A stretch of 64,000 nucleotides of DNA from Actinoplanes philippinensis (GCF_900113015.1 NZ_FONV01000024.1:26165-90164), one strand, 5' to 3'. Counted from the stretch's first letter, positions 25,909-35,097 are shown. Notes: generated by a model from the sequence alone, not told the origin. A program made the numbers and translations.

Positions 25909-26577
25909 ATGATCGAGGCAGTCGTGATCGATGTCGACGACACCCTCTGCATGACCGAGGCAGCCTCGTTCGCGTTGGAGAACGAGGTGCTCGCCGCGAT
26001 GGGCCGGCCGCCGATGACGCGGAGCCGGCACCTGGCGTCGTGGGGCGAGCCGCTGCTGGAGGCCATGCCGCGGCGCTCGCCCGGCATCGACATGGCCGCG
26101 TTCGCGCCGCTGTTCGCGACGACCATGGACCGCTATCTGGAGCAGGGCCGGCTCGACGTGATCCCGCCGGAAAATCTGGCGGCCCTCGATGAGCTGATCC
26201 TTTCCGGACGCCGGGTGATGCTGCTGACCTCGCGGGAGGGCCACGAGGTCCGGCACATGCTGGCGCCGGACCACGTGCTCGCCGACCGGATCAGCGGCGT
26301 CTGGCACCGCGGCAACACCCGGCACGGCAAGCCCGATCCGCGGGCCTTCGACGAGTTGCTCGCGCACACCGGGCTGTCGCCGGCGCAGTGTGTCTACGTC
26401 GGCGACTCGCCCGGTGACGCGGTCGCGGCCGGCGGGGCGGGCATCGCGTTCATCGCGTGCCTGCAGAGCGGGGTGCGCCGCCTCGACGACTTCGACAGCC
26501 GTCACGTGACCGCGTCGGTCGCCGTGTTTCCCGAGGTGGTGGCGGTGGTCGAAGATCTCAGCCGAACTCGACGCTGA
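25909..26577 (+). CDS. HAD-superfamily hydrolase (phosphoglycolate-phosphatase-like)
   Basis: A 222-residue HAD enzyme with motif I AVVIDVDDTLCMTE, motif II VMLLTSREG, motif III HGKPDPRAFDELL and motif IV CVYVGDSPGDAVAAGGAG. The second residue after the nucleophile Asp is again Asp as needed for phosphatase activity. The helical cap at about residues 15-85 is of the subfamily IA type. It would dephosphorylate a small metabolite. It lies 4 bp downstream of the PH-domain gene. Its last 20 bp overlap the convergent lipase-like gene. Confidence 0.88.
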   Translation: MIEAVVIDVDDTLCMTEAASFALENEVLAAMGRPPMTRSRHLASWGEPLLEAMPRRSPGIDMAAFAPLFATTMDRYLEQGRLDVIPPENLAALDELILSGRRVMLLTSREGHEVRHMLAPDHVLADRISGVWHRGNTRHGKPDPRAFDELLAHTGLSPAQCVYVGDSPGDAVAAGGAGIAFIACLQSGVRRLDDFDSRHVTASVAVFPEVVAVVEDLSRTRR

Positions 26578-27832
26578 CCCGGTGGGCACTGGACCGCCAG
26601 GCCGGCACCGGCAGCCGGGTGAGACCACCGCCACGCTCGCGCGCCACGATCGACACGGTCCCCCGTGCCGCGATGAACAGGTCGACGCCGGAGATGAAGG
26701 TCTGCGCGATGAACTCGGGCAGCGGCGCGGTCAGGTCGCTCACCCCGTCGCTGCCGTCGTCGAACGCGAAGACACCGATCACCCGACGGCTGTGCGGGGC
26801 GGTCGCCGGGTTCAGGATGTCCCGCCCGTTGATCCACAGACTGTCGCCCTCACCGCCCCACCACTCCTTCTGCCGCTGGAACGTCAGGGCCGTGTGCCGG
26901 TCGCTGGTGTCGACGAGCCCGCCGAGGCCTTCCCCGGGGCGGCTGGTGAGCAGCCGGACGAACGAGTCCGAGCGGCGGAACGGCTCGAAGTAGAAGTGGT
27001 GGGTCGACTCACCGGGGCGGAGCAGCGCGAACTCGTACCTCTCCCGGGGTGACAGCGGGATCGGGCCGAACCGTCCGTCGGCGCCGACCACCGCCCTGAT
27101 CGGACGCCCCTTCCGGCGGCCGGTCCGCTCATCGACGCGATGGACCTCCAGCGACGCCCCGATCACGCCGGCGTTGCTGGGGAACAGCACGGCGCGGCCC
27201 GAGACGTGGGCGATCCTCTGCGGCAGAACCTCGGTGGTACGGGGTGAGCGCCCGCGAAGGAACCGGTGGATCTCCCGGAACGACTCGGCCGACGACACGG
27301 TCTGGGTGTGCGACTGGTCCGGCAGGTACACGTTGGACGCGCCGGCCACGGTCCGGGCCGGGTCGCCCTCGCCCCAGATCGCCAGCGTCGGCACACCCCC
27401 CGGCAGTGCGGCGGCCGGCCGCCCGTCCAGGTTGACGTAGTGCGCGACCCGGGCGGCCCGCTCCGGGGAGCTGTTGAGATAGCCCTGGGTCACGAACGTG
27501 CCGAGCGAGTGCGCGGCCAGGTCGACCTGATCGGATCCGGAGAGCGCCAGCAGCCGCGTGATCCGCTCGTCGAGGGCCGCCCAGACCTGCTGCACGATCG
27601 TGGCGATGTTCGGCGAGTCGTACTCGTGGGCCTCGACGAACGCGGCCGGGTAGCCGTTGCTCGCCAGACGTTTCGCCTGCACCCGGAATTGCATGGCGGA
27701 TCCGGCGCTGCCGTGGACGAAGATCAGCGGCCGTGGCGGCGGGCCGCCGCCGGCCAGCGCCGGAGCGCCCGCCGCGGTGGCGAGCGCGACGCCGGCCGGG
27801 ACCGTCATCAGACTTCGGCGAGTAATCCCCAT
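26558..27832 (-). CDS. Secreted (Tat) lipase-like alpha/beta hydrolase
   Basis: A 424-residue exported hydrolase. The leader has GITRRSLMTVPAGVALATAA, a twin-arginine signal. The hydrolase domain shows PLIFVHGSAGSAMQF, the oxyanion/nucleophile region VDLAAHSLGTFVTQGYLNSS (AHSLG elbow), acid LAIWGEGDPARTV and a His in LPDQSHTQTVSSAES. From about residue 215 a beta-rich C-terminal region follows (EVHRVDERTGRRKGRPIRAV, GPIPLSPRERYEFALLRPGE). The arrangement matches actinomycete triacylglycerol lipase-like proteins with a C-terminal wing. ATG at 27832 has GGGAGGG three bases upstream, settling the start. Confidence 0.85.
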   Translation of the reverse strand: MGITRRSLMTVPAGVALATAAGAPALAGGGPPPRPLIFVHGSAGSAMQFRVQAKRLASNGYPAAFVEAHEYDSPNIATIVQQVWAALDERITRLLALSGSDQVDLAAHSLGTFVTQGYLNSSPERAARVAHYVNLDGRPAAALPGGVPTLAIWGEGDPARTVAGASNVYLPDQSHTQTVSSAESFREIHRFLRGRSPRTTEVLPQRIAHVSGRAVLFPSNAGVIGASLEVHRVDERTGRRKGRPIRAVVGADGRFGPIPLSPRERYEFALLRPGESTHHFYFEPFRRSDSFVRLLTSRPGEGLGGLVDTSDRHTALTFQRQKEWWGGEGDSLWINGRDILNPATAPHSRRVIGVFAFDDGSDGVSDLTAPLPEFIAQTFISGVDLFIAARGTVSIVARERGGGLTRLPVPAWRSSAHRVSVEFG

Positions 27833-27892
27833 CGACCCTCCCGATAGACAGCCGTGAATTCTGCACGGTTCGTGCAAGTATTACGGCCGGGG

Positions 27893-29650
27893 TCAGGCCT
27901 GGGCAATATCCGCGGCCGGAATCCCGCCGTCACACGTCACCGTCATGGTGATCAGGTCGGTCCCGTGCTTGAACGTCACCGCCGGAGCGGCCGCCGGGCC
28001 CGGATCCGCCGACTGCACCTTGTACGGCCGCGTGGCCGTCCACGACAACAGCTCCGCGGTCACCGCGTCGGGGCAGGTCGCGACCACCGTGCCGCCCTCC
28101 GACGAGAGGGTCCGCCGCACCGGTGCGGGCGTGGCCGTCGGAGTGGGTGACGGCGTGGGGCGGGTGGTCGTCACCGTGGGGGTCGCGGCGCCCGGCGACG
28201 GTAACTGCTGACGCGACGGGGCGGACGCCGGACGCGACCGGTCCGGTTTCGCCCCCGGCGCGGTGGCCACCGGCCCGGCGCCGGTCGTGGCGTCCGGGGC
28301 CGCGGCCGGCGTCACCGACGGGACCGGGGCGGAGGCGCCGGCACCCCCGTTCGCGCCCGAGACCACGTCCGCCGGGCGGTCGGCGAGGATCCAGGCGGCG
28401 GCCCCGGCGGCGGCGAGAACGACCCCGGCCGCGGTCACCGCGACGACCCGCCGCCTGGACGACGCCGCCGTTCCGGCCGGCGGCCCGTACGCCGCGGGCG
28501 AAGCCGGCGACTGAGCCCCCGAGGCAGAAGAAGCCACAGACGCCACCGAAGCGAGCGACCGGCCGGCCGGTGAAGACGACACGGACGCAGACGGCGGGCC
28601 GACCGGCGAGGACGACACGGAACCAGACGGCGGGCCGACCGGCGAGGACGACACGGAACCAGACGGCGGGCCGACCGGCGAAGACGGCACGGCAGCCGGT
28701 GGAGACGGCGCGGGCGCACCCGGGGCAGGAGCCGGTGCCGGACGGATCACGACCGTGACCTCGCCGACGGGCAGCGGCTCGTCGACGACCACCCGGAGCC
28801 CAGCCCCGTGGGCGAGCACCGCAGCGGCCTCCTCGGCGCTGGGCCGGTGTGCCGGATTCTTGGCGAGGCAGCGATCACAGAGCCGGACCACGTACTCCGG
28901 CACGTCCACCACCGGCGGCAGCGGCGCGGGCGGGACGTAGAGATGCGCCCGCACCATCTGCCGCGTGTCCTCGCTGCTCCACGGCGAGCGGCCGGACAGC
29001 ATCCGGTAGAGCACGACGCCGAGCGCGTACACATCGGAGGCCGGAACCACCGCGTCCCCGACGAGGCGTTCCGGTGCGAGGTAGGCGGGGGTCCCGAGCA
29101 CCTCGTCCGGATCGTCGGACGCCCCGGAGCCGTCCGGTGCGACAGCGGCCGCGATCCCGAAGTCGACCACCTTCGCGCCGGTCGGGGCGAGCATCACGTT
29201 GCCGGGTTTGATGTCGCGGTGCACGAGTCCTTCGGCGTGGGCCGCGGCCAGCGCCGCCGCGATCTCGGCCCCGGTCCGCATCGCGAACCGCGGCGCCAGC
29301 GCCCCCGCCGACAGCCGCGCCGACAGGGTCCCGCCCGGCACCAGCTCCATCACCACATACGGCAGCACCCGCCCGGCGAGCCCGGTCTCCCCGTAGTCGT
29401 GAACCTGCGCGATGTTCGGATGCGACAGCGCCGCCGCGGCCCGCGCCTCCCGCCGGATCCGTTCCCGCGCCCGCACGTCCACGATCTGCGACGGCGCCAG
29501 CAGCTTGACCGCCACCGCCCGGCCGAGCACCTCGTCGTATCCCTGCCACACGACGGCCATCCCACCGGCGCCGATCGGCGCGACGAGCCGATACCTCCCG
29601 CCCAGGAGCAGTCCTTCGTGTGCCCTCTGGTACGCGCCGGGATCGTTCAT
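27893..29650 (-). CDS. Transmembrane Ser/Thr protein kinase (PknB type)
   Basis: A 585-residue kinase. Residues 20-285 are the kinase domain: glycine loop GAGGMAVVW, Lys49 in VAVKLL, VHRDIKPGNV with Asp146, DFG at 163-165 and YLAPERL. A long Pro/Ser linker holds three 12-residue repeats (SSPVGPPSGSVS). A single membrane helix (VVAVTAAGVVLAAAGAAAWI) precedes a Pro/Thr stalk and a small extracellular domain with two Cys (VATCPDAVTA, VTCDGGIPA). There are no PASTA repeats, so the outer sensor is unrelated to PknB's. ATG at 29650 is chosen because the usual N-terminus begins there. Confidence 0.92.
   Translation of the reverse strand: MNDPGAYQRAHEGLLLGGRYRLVAPIGAGGMAVVWQGYDEVLGRAVAVKLLAPSQIVDVRARERIRREARAAAALSHPNIAQVHDYGETGLAGRVLPYVVMELVPGGTLSARLSAGALAPRFAMRTGAEIAAALAAAHAEGLVHRDIKPGNVMLAPTGAKVVDFGIAAAVAPDGSGASDDPDEVLGTPAYLAPERLVGDAVVPASDVYALGVVLYRMLSGRSPWSSEDTRQMVRAHLYVPPAPLPPVVDVPEYVVRLCDRCLAKNPAHRPSAEEAAAVLAHGAGLRVVVDEPLPVGEVTVVIRPAPAPAPGAPAPSPPAAVPSSPVGPPSGSVSSSPVGPPSGSVSSSPVGPPSASVSSSPAGRSLASVASVASSASGAQSPASPAAYGPPAGTAASSRRRVVAVTAAGVVLAAAGAAAWILADRPADVVSGANGGAGASAPVPSVTPAAAPDATTGAGPVATAPGAKPDRSRPASAPSRQQLPSPGAATPTVTTTRPTPSPTPTATPAPVRRTLSSEGGTVVATCPDAVTAELLSWTATRPYKVQSADPGPAAAPAVTFKHGTDLITMTVTCDGGIPAADIAQA
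28568..28690. repeat. 36-bp tandem repeats inside the kinase linker
   Basis: Three near-identical 36-bp units plus a partial one encode SSPVGPPSGSVS in the juxtamembrane linker of the Ser/Thr kinase. The near identity at DNA level suggests recent duplication, so linker length probably varies between strains. Confidence 0.75.
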
Positions 29651-29901
29651 CCCCGCCAGTCTGCCGCCAATGTTGACCATTCGCAGCCCCCGAAGGGCAA
29701 GACCTTCGATGTGGTACGCCGTGCCCCGCCCCGCCGAAGCCGACCGGTCCCGTGCCTGCCCCGCGACGCCCCACCCCCTCCCGGCCGCCAAGGCGCCTCA
29801 CGGGCGGAGGCGTCCCTCACCGGCACGCCCGCTGCCGGCCCGTCCCCGAGCTGCCGGCCAGCCCCGGAAACCGGCCGCCGCAACCACCGGCTGGGCGCCA
29901 G

Positions 29902-29917
29902 GCCTGTCATGACAGGC
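29902..29917. promoter_or_regulatory. Perfect 16-bp palindrome in the kinase upstream region
   Basis: GCCTGTCATGACAGGC is its own reverse complement. It lies in the 363-bp gap upstream of the kinase gene and 97 bp past the stop of the subtilase gene. It could be a regulator-binding site or part of a terminator with the hairpin at 29930. The rest of the gap is GC-rich and shows no gene. Confidence 0.4.
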
Positions 29918-29929
29918 ACGGGACAGCGC

Positions 29930-29967
29930 TGAGGGCCGGCCGCCTGGGGTGGCTGGACCGGCCCTCA
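29930..29967 (-). terminator. Hairpin terminator downstream of the subtilase gene
   Basis: TGAGGGCCGG (29930-29939) and CCGGCCCTCA (29958-29967) form a perfect 10-bp stem with an 18-nt loop, 47 bp after the subtilase stop. It is probably the end of the leftward transcript. Confidence 0.6.
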
Positions 29968-30013
29968 CGGGAGGATGCCTCTTGCGTGGGGTGGGGGCGC
30001 GTGGGCCGTACCC

Positions 30014-31672
30014 CTAGATCCGGGTTTTGTGGGTTTTGGTGTTTCCGGCGCGGTCGGTGACGGTGACGGTGACCGGGTTGGTGCCGCGACGGGCGCCGGG
30101 TTTCCATTTCAGCGTCCACGGTGACTTCGTGGCGGTCAGGGCGACCTTCTTGGCGCCGACCGTGATCACGGCCTTGACCTGCTTGATCCCGCCGCTGTCG
30201 CGGACCGACGGGGTGATCGTCAGGGTGCGTCCGGAGCGGCTGGCCCGCACCTTGGTGATCGTCGGCGCGATGTTGTCGAAGACGAATGTCCGGTTTGCCG
30301 TGCGGATGTCGCCGGCCGGGCCGGTGGCGCGCAGGGTGAGGGTGTGTGATCCGTTCAGCCCGGCGCTGTCGAAGGTGAACGACCAGGGCGCGGTCGTGTC
30401 GACGCCGACCACGCGGCCGGCTCGCAGCAGCTCGACGCGGGTGGCGCCGGTGGCCGCCGCGGCAACGTTGACTTTACCGCGGCGCGGTGTCGCCGATGCG
30501 GCGGGGGACGCCCAGCCGACCGTCGGGGGTGGCGCGTCGAGCAGGGCGTTCACCGTCTTCGCGGCGTCGATGCGGCCGGTGGCGACCCAGTTCCCGACCG
30601 GTGTGGCGGTGGTCTCGATCGCGGCCCGCAGTTGCCCGGCGGTCGCCGCGGGACGGGCGGCCAGGCCGAGCGCAGCGACGCCGGAGACCATCGGCGCGGC
30701 CGACGACGTCCCGGCGAACCAGTAGATTCCGCCGTCGCGGCCCTGCGCCACGTTGACGCCGGGCGCGGCCACGTCGGCCCAGTCGGCGCCGTAGTTCGAC
30801 CAGTCCTGACGCGCGTCGGCCTCGGTGGAGCCGGCGACCGCGACGGCGGCCGGATAGGCGGCCGGGTAGGACGGGGTGGCGACGCCGTCGTTGCCGGCCG
30901 ACGCGACCACGAGCACGCCGTGATCGGCCGCGTAGGTGACGGCGTCGGCGAGGATCTGGGAGCTGGCCGGGCCGCCCAGCGACAGGTTGATCACGTCGGC
31001 GCCGTGGTCGGTGGCGTAGACGATGCCGCGCGCGATGTCGTCGTGCCCGCCCACGCCGCCGGCGTCCAGCACCTTCACCGGCAGGATCCGGCAGGACCAG
31101 CAGAGACCGGCCAGTCCGGTGCCGTCGTCGCCGGCCGCGGCGATGACCGAGGCGGACATCGTGCCGTGCCCGTTGTCGTCGGCCGGGTCGGCGTCGTCGT
31201 TGACGAAGTCGTAGCCGGGCAGCACCCGGCCGGCCAGCTCGCCGCCCGGGGTGACCCCGGTGTCGACGACCGCCACCGTCACGTCGGCCGACCCGGTCGT
31301 GACGTCCCAGGCGGCGGGGCTGTTGATCACCCGGTTGCCCCACTGCTGCGGATGCATCGGATCATTCGGGGTACGGTCGGCGCGCGCGACCGGTGTCCGC
31401 TCCACGTAGGACACTCCCGGATCACCGGACAACGCCCGGGCGGCGTCGCCGGTGACGGTCACCGTGACCGCGTTGAGCTGGGTGGTCGCGTCACTGTCGA
31501 GGACACGGACCGCCGGGTCCGCGTCGAGGGCGGCGACCGTGGCGGCCGCGGACACGCCGGGCCGCAGGCCGATCGTCACGGTCACGCCGTCGTCGGCGGC
31601 CGCGGCGGGGTTCGCGCCGGTCAGGGAGGCCGCGGTGAGGGCCGCGGCGACAGTCAGGGTTCGATACCGCAC
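30014..31672 (-). CDS. Secreted subtilisin-family serine protease (S8) with C-terminal Ig-like domains
   Basis: A 552-residue exported protease. A signal of about 26 residues (LTVAAALTAASLTGANPAAA) is followed by an I9-like propeptide (VTIGLRPGVSAAATVAALDA). The catalytic domain has Asp137 (VAVVDTGV), His169 (NGHGT), Asn261 (ASAGNDG) and Ser323 (AGTSSAAPM). A C-terminal stretch of about 170 residues holds two Ig-like beta domains (TLRATGPAGDIRTANRTFVF, TVTVTDRAGNTKTHKTRI). GTG at 31672 begins the signal sequence; the frame is open further upstream without coding features. It degrades extracellular protein. A terminator hairpin lies downstream. Confidence 0.93.
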   Translation of the reverse strand: MRYRTLTVAAALTAASLTGANPAAAADDGVTVTIGLRPGVSAAATVAALDADPAVRVLDSDATTQLNAVTVTVTGDAARALSGDPGVSYVERTPVARADRTPNDPMHPQQWGNRVINSPAAWDVTTGSADVTVAVVDTGVTPGGELAGRVLPGYDFVNDDADPADDNGHGTMSASVIAAAGDDGTGLAGLCWSCRILPVKVLDAGGVGGHDDIARGIVYATDHGADVINLSLGGPASSQILADAVTYAADHGVLVVASAGNDGVATPSYPAAYPAAVAVAGSTEADARQDWSNYGADWADVAAPGVNVAQGRDGGIYWFAGTSSAAPMVSGVAALGLAARPAATAGQLRAAIETTATPVGNWVATGRIDAAKTVNALLDAPPPTVGWASPAASATPRRGKVNVAAAATGATRVELLRAGRVVGVDTTAPWSFTFDSAGLNGSHTLTLRATGPAGDIRTANRTFVFDNIAPTITKVRASRSGRTLTITPSVRDSGGIKQVKAVITVGAKKVALTATKSPWTLKWKPGARRGTNPVTVTVTDRAGNTKTHKTRI

Positions 31673-31731
31673 GAGTCGAAAAGTACGGACGCCCGAGTGC
31701 AGCGCCCGTGCGGAACGGTTGCCGCTCGGTA

Positions 31732-32367
31732 TCAGTCGGACATTACCGGCACCCGCCCACGGATCCGGTCGGTCCGCAGCGCCCACACGGCCAGCAGCAG
31801 CACCGTGACCACCTCGGCCAGGCCGAGCAGCCGCTCCACCGTGCCCAGCGGGATCGCGTGCCACCAGCGCACCCCGGTCCACGGCTGGGCCAGCACCGCC
31901 CCCAGGATCGGGGTGAAGCAGAGCAGCGACACCACACCGCCGGCCGCGACCCACCGGGCCGTGCCGGGCGCCCGCCCGGCCGCCAGCAGCGCCCCGATCG
32001 GCAGGCTCAGGAACGCGACCACGCTGAACACCCGGTGCACGTCGCCGCTCATCGACGGGCCGGCCTGCCAGTTGTGTTTCTCGAACCAGACCACCCCGAC
32101 CAGGCCGACCACCCACAGGGCGAGCACGGTCAGCGCGCCACGGCCGAGCCGGCCGGCCCGGTGCAGGGCGGCCAGGATCGCCGCCGAGCCGGCCGCCAGC
32201 AGCAGGGTCGCGACGTCGAACACCCAGCCGTCGGGCATCAGCGCGTACTGGCTGATGGTGCGGCGCGTCCAGTCCAGGTCGGCCGAGGGTGGCAGCACGT
32301 GCAGCGACGCGTAGAGGCCGAGCGAGGTGAGGACGGCGGCGACGCCGAGGGCGGCGAGGGCTCTCAT
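31732..32367 (-). CDS. DUF998 family integral membrane protein
   Basis: A 211-residue membrane protein with six predicted helices, the DUF998 layout. The loop after helix 1 has the family-like segment DWTRRTISQYALMPDGWVFD, and the region KHNWQAGPSMSGDVHRVFSV lies between helices 3 and 4. Function in the family is unknown. ATG at 32367 is 24 bp from the divergent start at 32392. It lies 59 bp upstream of the subtilase start and may be co-transcribed with it. Confidence 0.8.
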   Translation of the reverse strand: MRALAALGVAAVLTSLGLYASLHVLPPSADLDWTRRTISQYALMPDGWVFDVATLLLAAGSAAILAALHRAGRLGRGALTVLALWVVGLVGVVWFEKHNWQAGPSMSGDVHRVFSVVAFLSLPIGALLAAGRAPGTARWVAAGGVVSLLCFTPILGAVLAQPWTGVRWWHAIPLGTVERLLGLAEVVTVLLLAVWALRTDRIRGRVPVMSD

Positions 32368-32391
32368 CCGCCAAGGGTGCAGGATCTTCCT

Positions 32392-32991
32392 GTGAGTGTT
32401 CTTGACGTGGCCCGGTCCCTGCCCGGCATCGAGGAGCTGCGGGCGCGGTCGCAGGCGCTCGCCATGTGCGAGGCGATCATCAGCCCCGGCTGGGAGAGCC
32501 GCTACTACTCGTACGACTGCCGGTGGAGCGCCGAGCGCGGCGAGCACATGGCGTCGATGCGTAACGGATCCGGTGACGAGTACGCGATCGTGTTCTCCCC
32601 CGCCGGCGTCTACGTCCGGGGGCTCGACCACGAGGCGCGGCCGGTTCCGGGGCTGTTCGACGACGTGCCGGAGGTCTTCGCGGCCCAGGTGGCCGAGCCG
32701 GCGTTCAGCCACGGGTCGAACGTCTGCCTGTGGCGGCTGACCGGCGACGAGCGGTGGCACGGGCGCGGGCTCGACGAGACGGCGTGGCTGTTCGAGCTGC
32801 TCGTCGAGGGGACGGCCGAGGCGTACCAGGAGTTCGCCGAGGACTACTACGAGGAGGACGTCGACGTGGCGGCGGTCGCCGAGGTCTTCGCCCTGCGGCC
32901 GCTCACCGATGCCCTGGTGCGGCGGCTCAACCCGGCCGTGACAGTCGGTTATCTGGCCGACGACATCGAGGAGATCGGCTATCCCCGGTGA
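32392..32991 (+). CDS. Hypothetical protein
   Basis: A 199-residue acidic soluble protein I do not recognise. It begins with a helix (VLDVARSLPGIEELRARSQA), then a mixed alpha/beta core (SRYYSYDCRWSAERGEHMAS, YAIVFSPAGVYVRGLDHEAR, SNVCLWRLTGDERWHGRGLD). It ends with a very acidic helix (EFAEDYYEEDVDVAAVAEVF). No signal or membrane segment is present. GTG at 32392 leaves only 24 bp to the divergent DUF998 gene. The 3' end overlaps the convergent neighbour by 13 bp. Codon use is normal, so it is probably real. Confidence 0.65.
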   Translation: MSVLDVARSLPGIEELRARSQALAMCEAIISPGWESRYYSYDCRWSAERGEHMASMRNGSGDEYAIVFSPAGVYVRGLDHEARPVPGLFDDVPEVFAAQVAEPAFSHGSNVCLWRLTGDERWHGRGLDETAWLFELLVEGTAEAYQEFAEDYYEEDVDVAAVAEVFALRPLTDALVRRLNPAVTVGYLADDIEEIGYPR

Positions 32992-33848
32992 TGGCGTTTC
33001 ACGAAGGTGTAACCGGGCTCCAGGGTGAAGCCGTCGATCTGCTCCTTCTCGATCGCCTTCTGGTGCAGGGTCTGCTGCTTCTTCGACGCGTGGGCGCCCG
33101 GTGGCAGGCGGCGGACGAACCCGTTGACCCAGTGGTCCCGGCGCTCGCCGCCGTCGCCGTGCCCGTCCCCGCCGTCCTCGCCCGGTAGCGGGGCCTCCTC
33201 CACCAGCGGGGCGTAGAACAGCAGGTCGAGCGTCTCCGCGCCGTCGACGGCCGGATAGTCGAGCTGCCCGTCGGGGCCGGTGCTGCCGGTGACCCGGGTG
33301 ACGTACCCCTCGCGCAGCAGCTGGTCGACGGCGTTGCGGAGCAGGAACATGCCCTTCTTGCCGCGGCCCAGACCGCAGTGGGCGGGCAGCTCCGCCTCCG
33401 GGAAGACCGCCGAGCCGTCGTCGAAGACGCGGCCCAGCCGGCGCACCGCCTTCAGCACCCGGCCCCGGTTGGAGAGCCCCGGATCGAACTCGCGGGTGAT
33501 CACCGTCGGGTCGTAGTCGTGGAAGTAGTCGACGCCGTCGACCCGCAGCGGCTCGTCCAGAGCGGTGGTCCGGACCGACACACACTCCTCCGAGGGCCGC
33601 CAGGCCACCGTGACGAACACGCCCGGGCGCACGTCGGCCGGCCAGGCGATCCCGGTCAGGCGCGGCCCGGGATCGTGCACGGCCGCCGACTCGAACGACT
33701 CCCGTGCCGGGGTGACGCCCAGCATCCGGTGCTCCAGGACGACGGTGACCGACTCCCGCCCGGCGACCGTGGCGGCCAGATCCTCGGGCAACGGGCAGAC
33801 CGCGTCCTCCAGATCCGCCCGGACCAGCGCGAACCTACGACTCCTCAC
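32979..33848 (-). CDS. Hypothetical protein
   Basis: A 289-residue soluble protein I do not recognise. The N-terminal half is beta-rich (VTVVLEHRMLGVTPARESFE, PGVFVTVAWRPSEECVSVRT). The middle looks like a winged-helix segment (LPAHCGLGRGKKGMFLLRNA, VDQLLREGYVTRVTGS). A Gly/Asp-rich, His-bearing loop (GEDGGDGHGDGGERRDHW) and a basic C-terminus (HASKKQQTLHQKAIEKEQID) follow. There is no signal peptide. ATG at 33848 is the first in frame and 10 bp from the next minus-strand stop. It might bind nucleic acid (basic tail), but this is speculation. Confidence 0.6.
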   Translation of the reverse strand: MRSRRFALVRADLEDAVCPLPEDLAATVAGRESVTVVLEHRMLGVTPARESFESAAVHDPGPRLTGIAWPADVRPGVFVTVAWRPSEECVSVRTTALDEPLRVDGVDYFHDYDPTVITREFDPGLSNRGRVLKAVRRLGRVFDDGSAVFPEAELPAHCGLGRGKKGMFLLRNAVDQLLREGYVTRVTGSTGPDGQLDYPAVDGAETLDLLFYAPLVEEAPLPGEDGGDGHGDGGERRDHWVNGFVRRLPPGAHASKKQQTLHQKAIEKEQIDGFTLEPGYTFVKRHHRG

Positions 33849-33858
33849 GCCCGGAAGG

Positions 33859-34071
33859 TTACCCGGAGCGGCGCCCCGCCAGGCGTTGCAGCAGCGGCAG
33901 CAGACCGTAGACGACGATCGGGACCGCGATGGTGGCGGTGATGAGCGTGCGAACGACCATCGGCACGTTCCGCAGCAGATCGCCGAGCAGCAACTGCAGG
34001 ACGATCAGGGTCGGGGCGACCGCGATCCAGATCATGACGGCCGTCCGGTGCCGGTTCGATTGATGCGACAT
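33859..34071 (-). CDS. Small two-helix membrane protein
   Basis: A 70-residue protein with a basic N-terminus (MSHQSNRHRTAV) and two membrane helices (MIWIAVAPTLIVLQLLLGDL and LITATIAVPIVVYGLLPLLQ), ending RLAGRRSG. It starts 5 bp after the stop of the thioredoxin-reductase-like gene and ends 10 bp before the next start, so it is in that operon. The size and pattern match small actinomycete proteins of unknown role, some resembling DUF2798-like antibiotic-transport accessory proteins. Confidence 0.7.
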   Translation of the reverse strand: MSHQSNRHRTAVMIWIAVAPTLIVLQLLLGDLLRNVPMVVRTLITATIAVPIVVYGLLPLLQRLAGRRSG

Positions 34072-34076
34072 GGCGA

Positions 34077-35021
34077 TTACTCCCGAGAGGCGAGGATTGC
34101 GGCGACCCGGCGCTCCTGGGCGGCCGAGAAGGGAAGAGCATCGCGGACGTCGGCGTCCACGAGGTCGGCGTTGAGGTCGATGGCGGCGGCGGAGCCCTGG
34201 CCGGCCGCGGTGATCACCTGAGCGCGGGGGTCGACGGCGTTCCCAGCCGCCCACACCCCGGGCACGCTGGTACGGCCGGTGCGCTGGTCGGCGACGACCG
34301 CGCCCAGCGCGGTGAGCAGGCCGTCGGCGGGGACGAGCCGGGGCCGGACGAAGAGGGCGTGCGGGGCGACCACGCTCGCCCGGTCGAGCTCGATACCGGC
34401 CATCCGATCGCCCGCGGTGATGATCCGGGTCACCAGGCCGTCGACGACGCGGATGCCACGGGCAGCCAGACGCTGCCGTTCGTCCGGCGTCGATTCATAC
34501 CCGTGCGAGAAGAAGGTCACGTCGTCCGACCACTGCCTGATCAGCAGCGCGTGGGCGACCGTCTCCGGGCTTCCGCCGAGCACCCCGAGCGGCCGGTCGC
34601 GGACCTCGTACCCGTGGCAGTACGGGCAGTGCAGCACGTCCCGGCCCCAGCGGCCGGCGAGACCGGGAATGCCGGGGATCTCGTCGCGCAGACCGGTGGC
34701 GACGACGACCCGGCGCGCGGCGAGCACACCGCCGTCGCCGGTGCGGACCCGGAACCCGGCAGGCCCGTCCGGGTCGACGGCGCGGACCGTCCCGGCGATC
34801 AGGTGCCCGCCGTATCCCTTGACCTCGGCCCGCCCCGCGGCGAGCAGATCGGCCGGCGGCATGCCGTCCCGGGACAGGAACCCCTGCAGGTGTGCGGCCG
34901 GGGCGTTGCGGGGCGAGCCCGCGTCGATCACCACGACCCGGCGCCGGGCCCGGGTCAGGACGAGGGCGGCGCTCAATCCGGCAGCGCCCCCGCCCACCAC
35001 TGCTACGTCGTATCCGTTCAT
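34077..35021 (-). CDS. Thioredoxin-reductase-like FAD/NAD(P) oxidoreductase
   Basis: A 314-residue flavoprotein of the TrxB/AhpF fold. The FAD-binding start is DVAVVGGGAAGLSAALVLTR, the NAD(P) loop is LGVLGGSPETVAHALLIRQW, and the second FAD motif is VPGVWAAGNAVDPRAQVITA. The redox pair is CPYC (Cys132, Cys135) followed by HGYE, close to the CPYC-HG pattern of TrxB relatives acting on non-thioredoxin partners. It is divergent from an XRE-cupin regulator. Start ATG 35021 was chosen over an upstream ATG because the Rossmann strand begins there. Confidence 0.88.
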   Translation of the reverse strand: MNGYDVAVVGGGAAGLSAALVLTRARRRVVVIDAGSPRNAPAAHLQGFLSRDGMPPADLLAAGRAEVKGYGGHLIAGTVRAVDPDGPAGFRVRTGDGGVLAARRVVVATGLRDEIPGIPGLAGRWGRDVLHCPYCHGYEVRDRPLGVLGGSPETVAHALLIRQWSDDVTFFSHGYESTPDERQRLAARGIRVVDGLVTRIITAGDRMAGIELDRASVVAPHALFVRPRLVPADGLLTALGAVVADQRTGRTSVPGVWAAGNAVDPRAQVITAAGQGSAAAIDLNADLVDADVRDALPFSAAQERRVAAILASRE

Positions 35022-35097
35022 GGCCCCAGCGTCGGCCCGGACCACGAAACCGGCAATCAATGTTGCCGTTTCCGGGAAAGCCCTGTGCAATGGCCGG

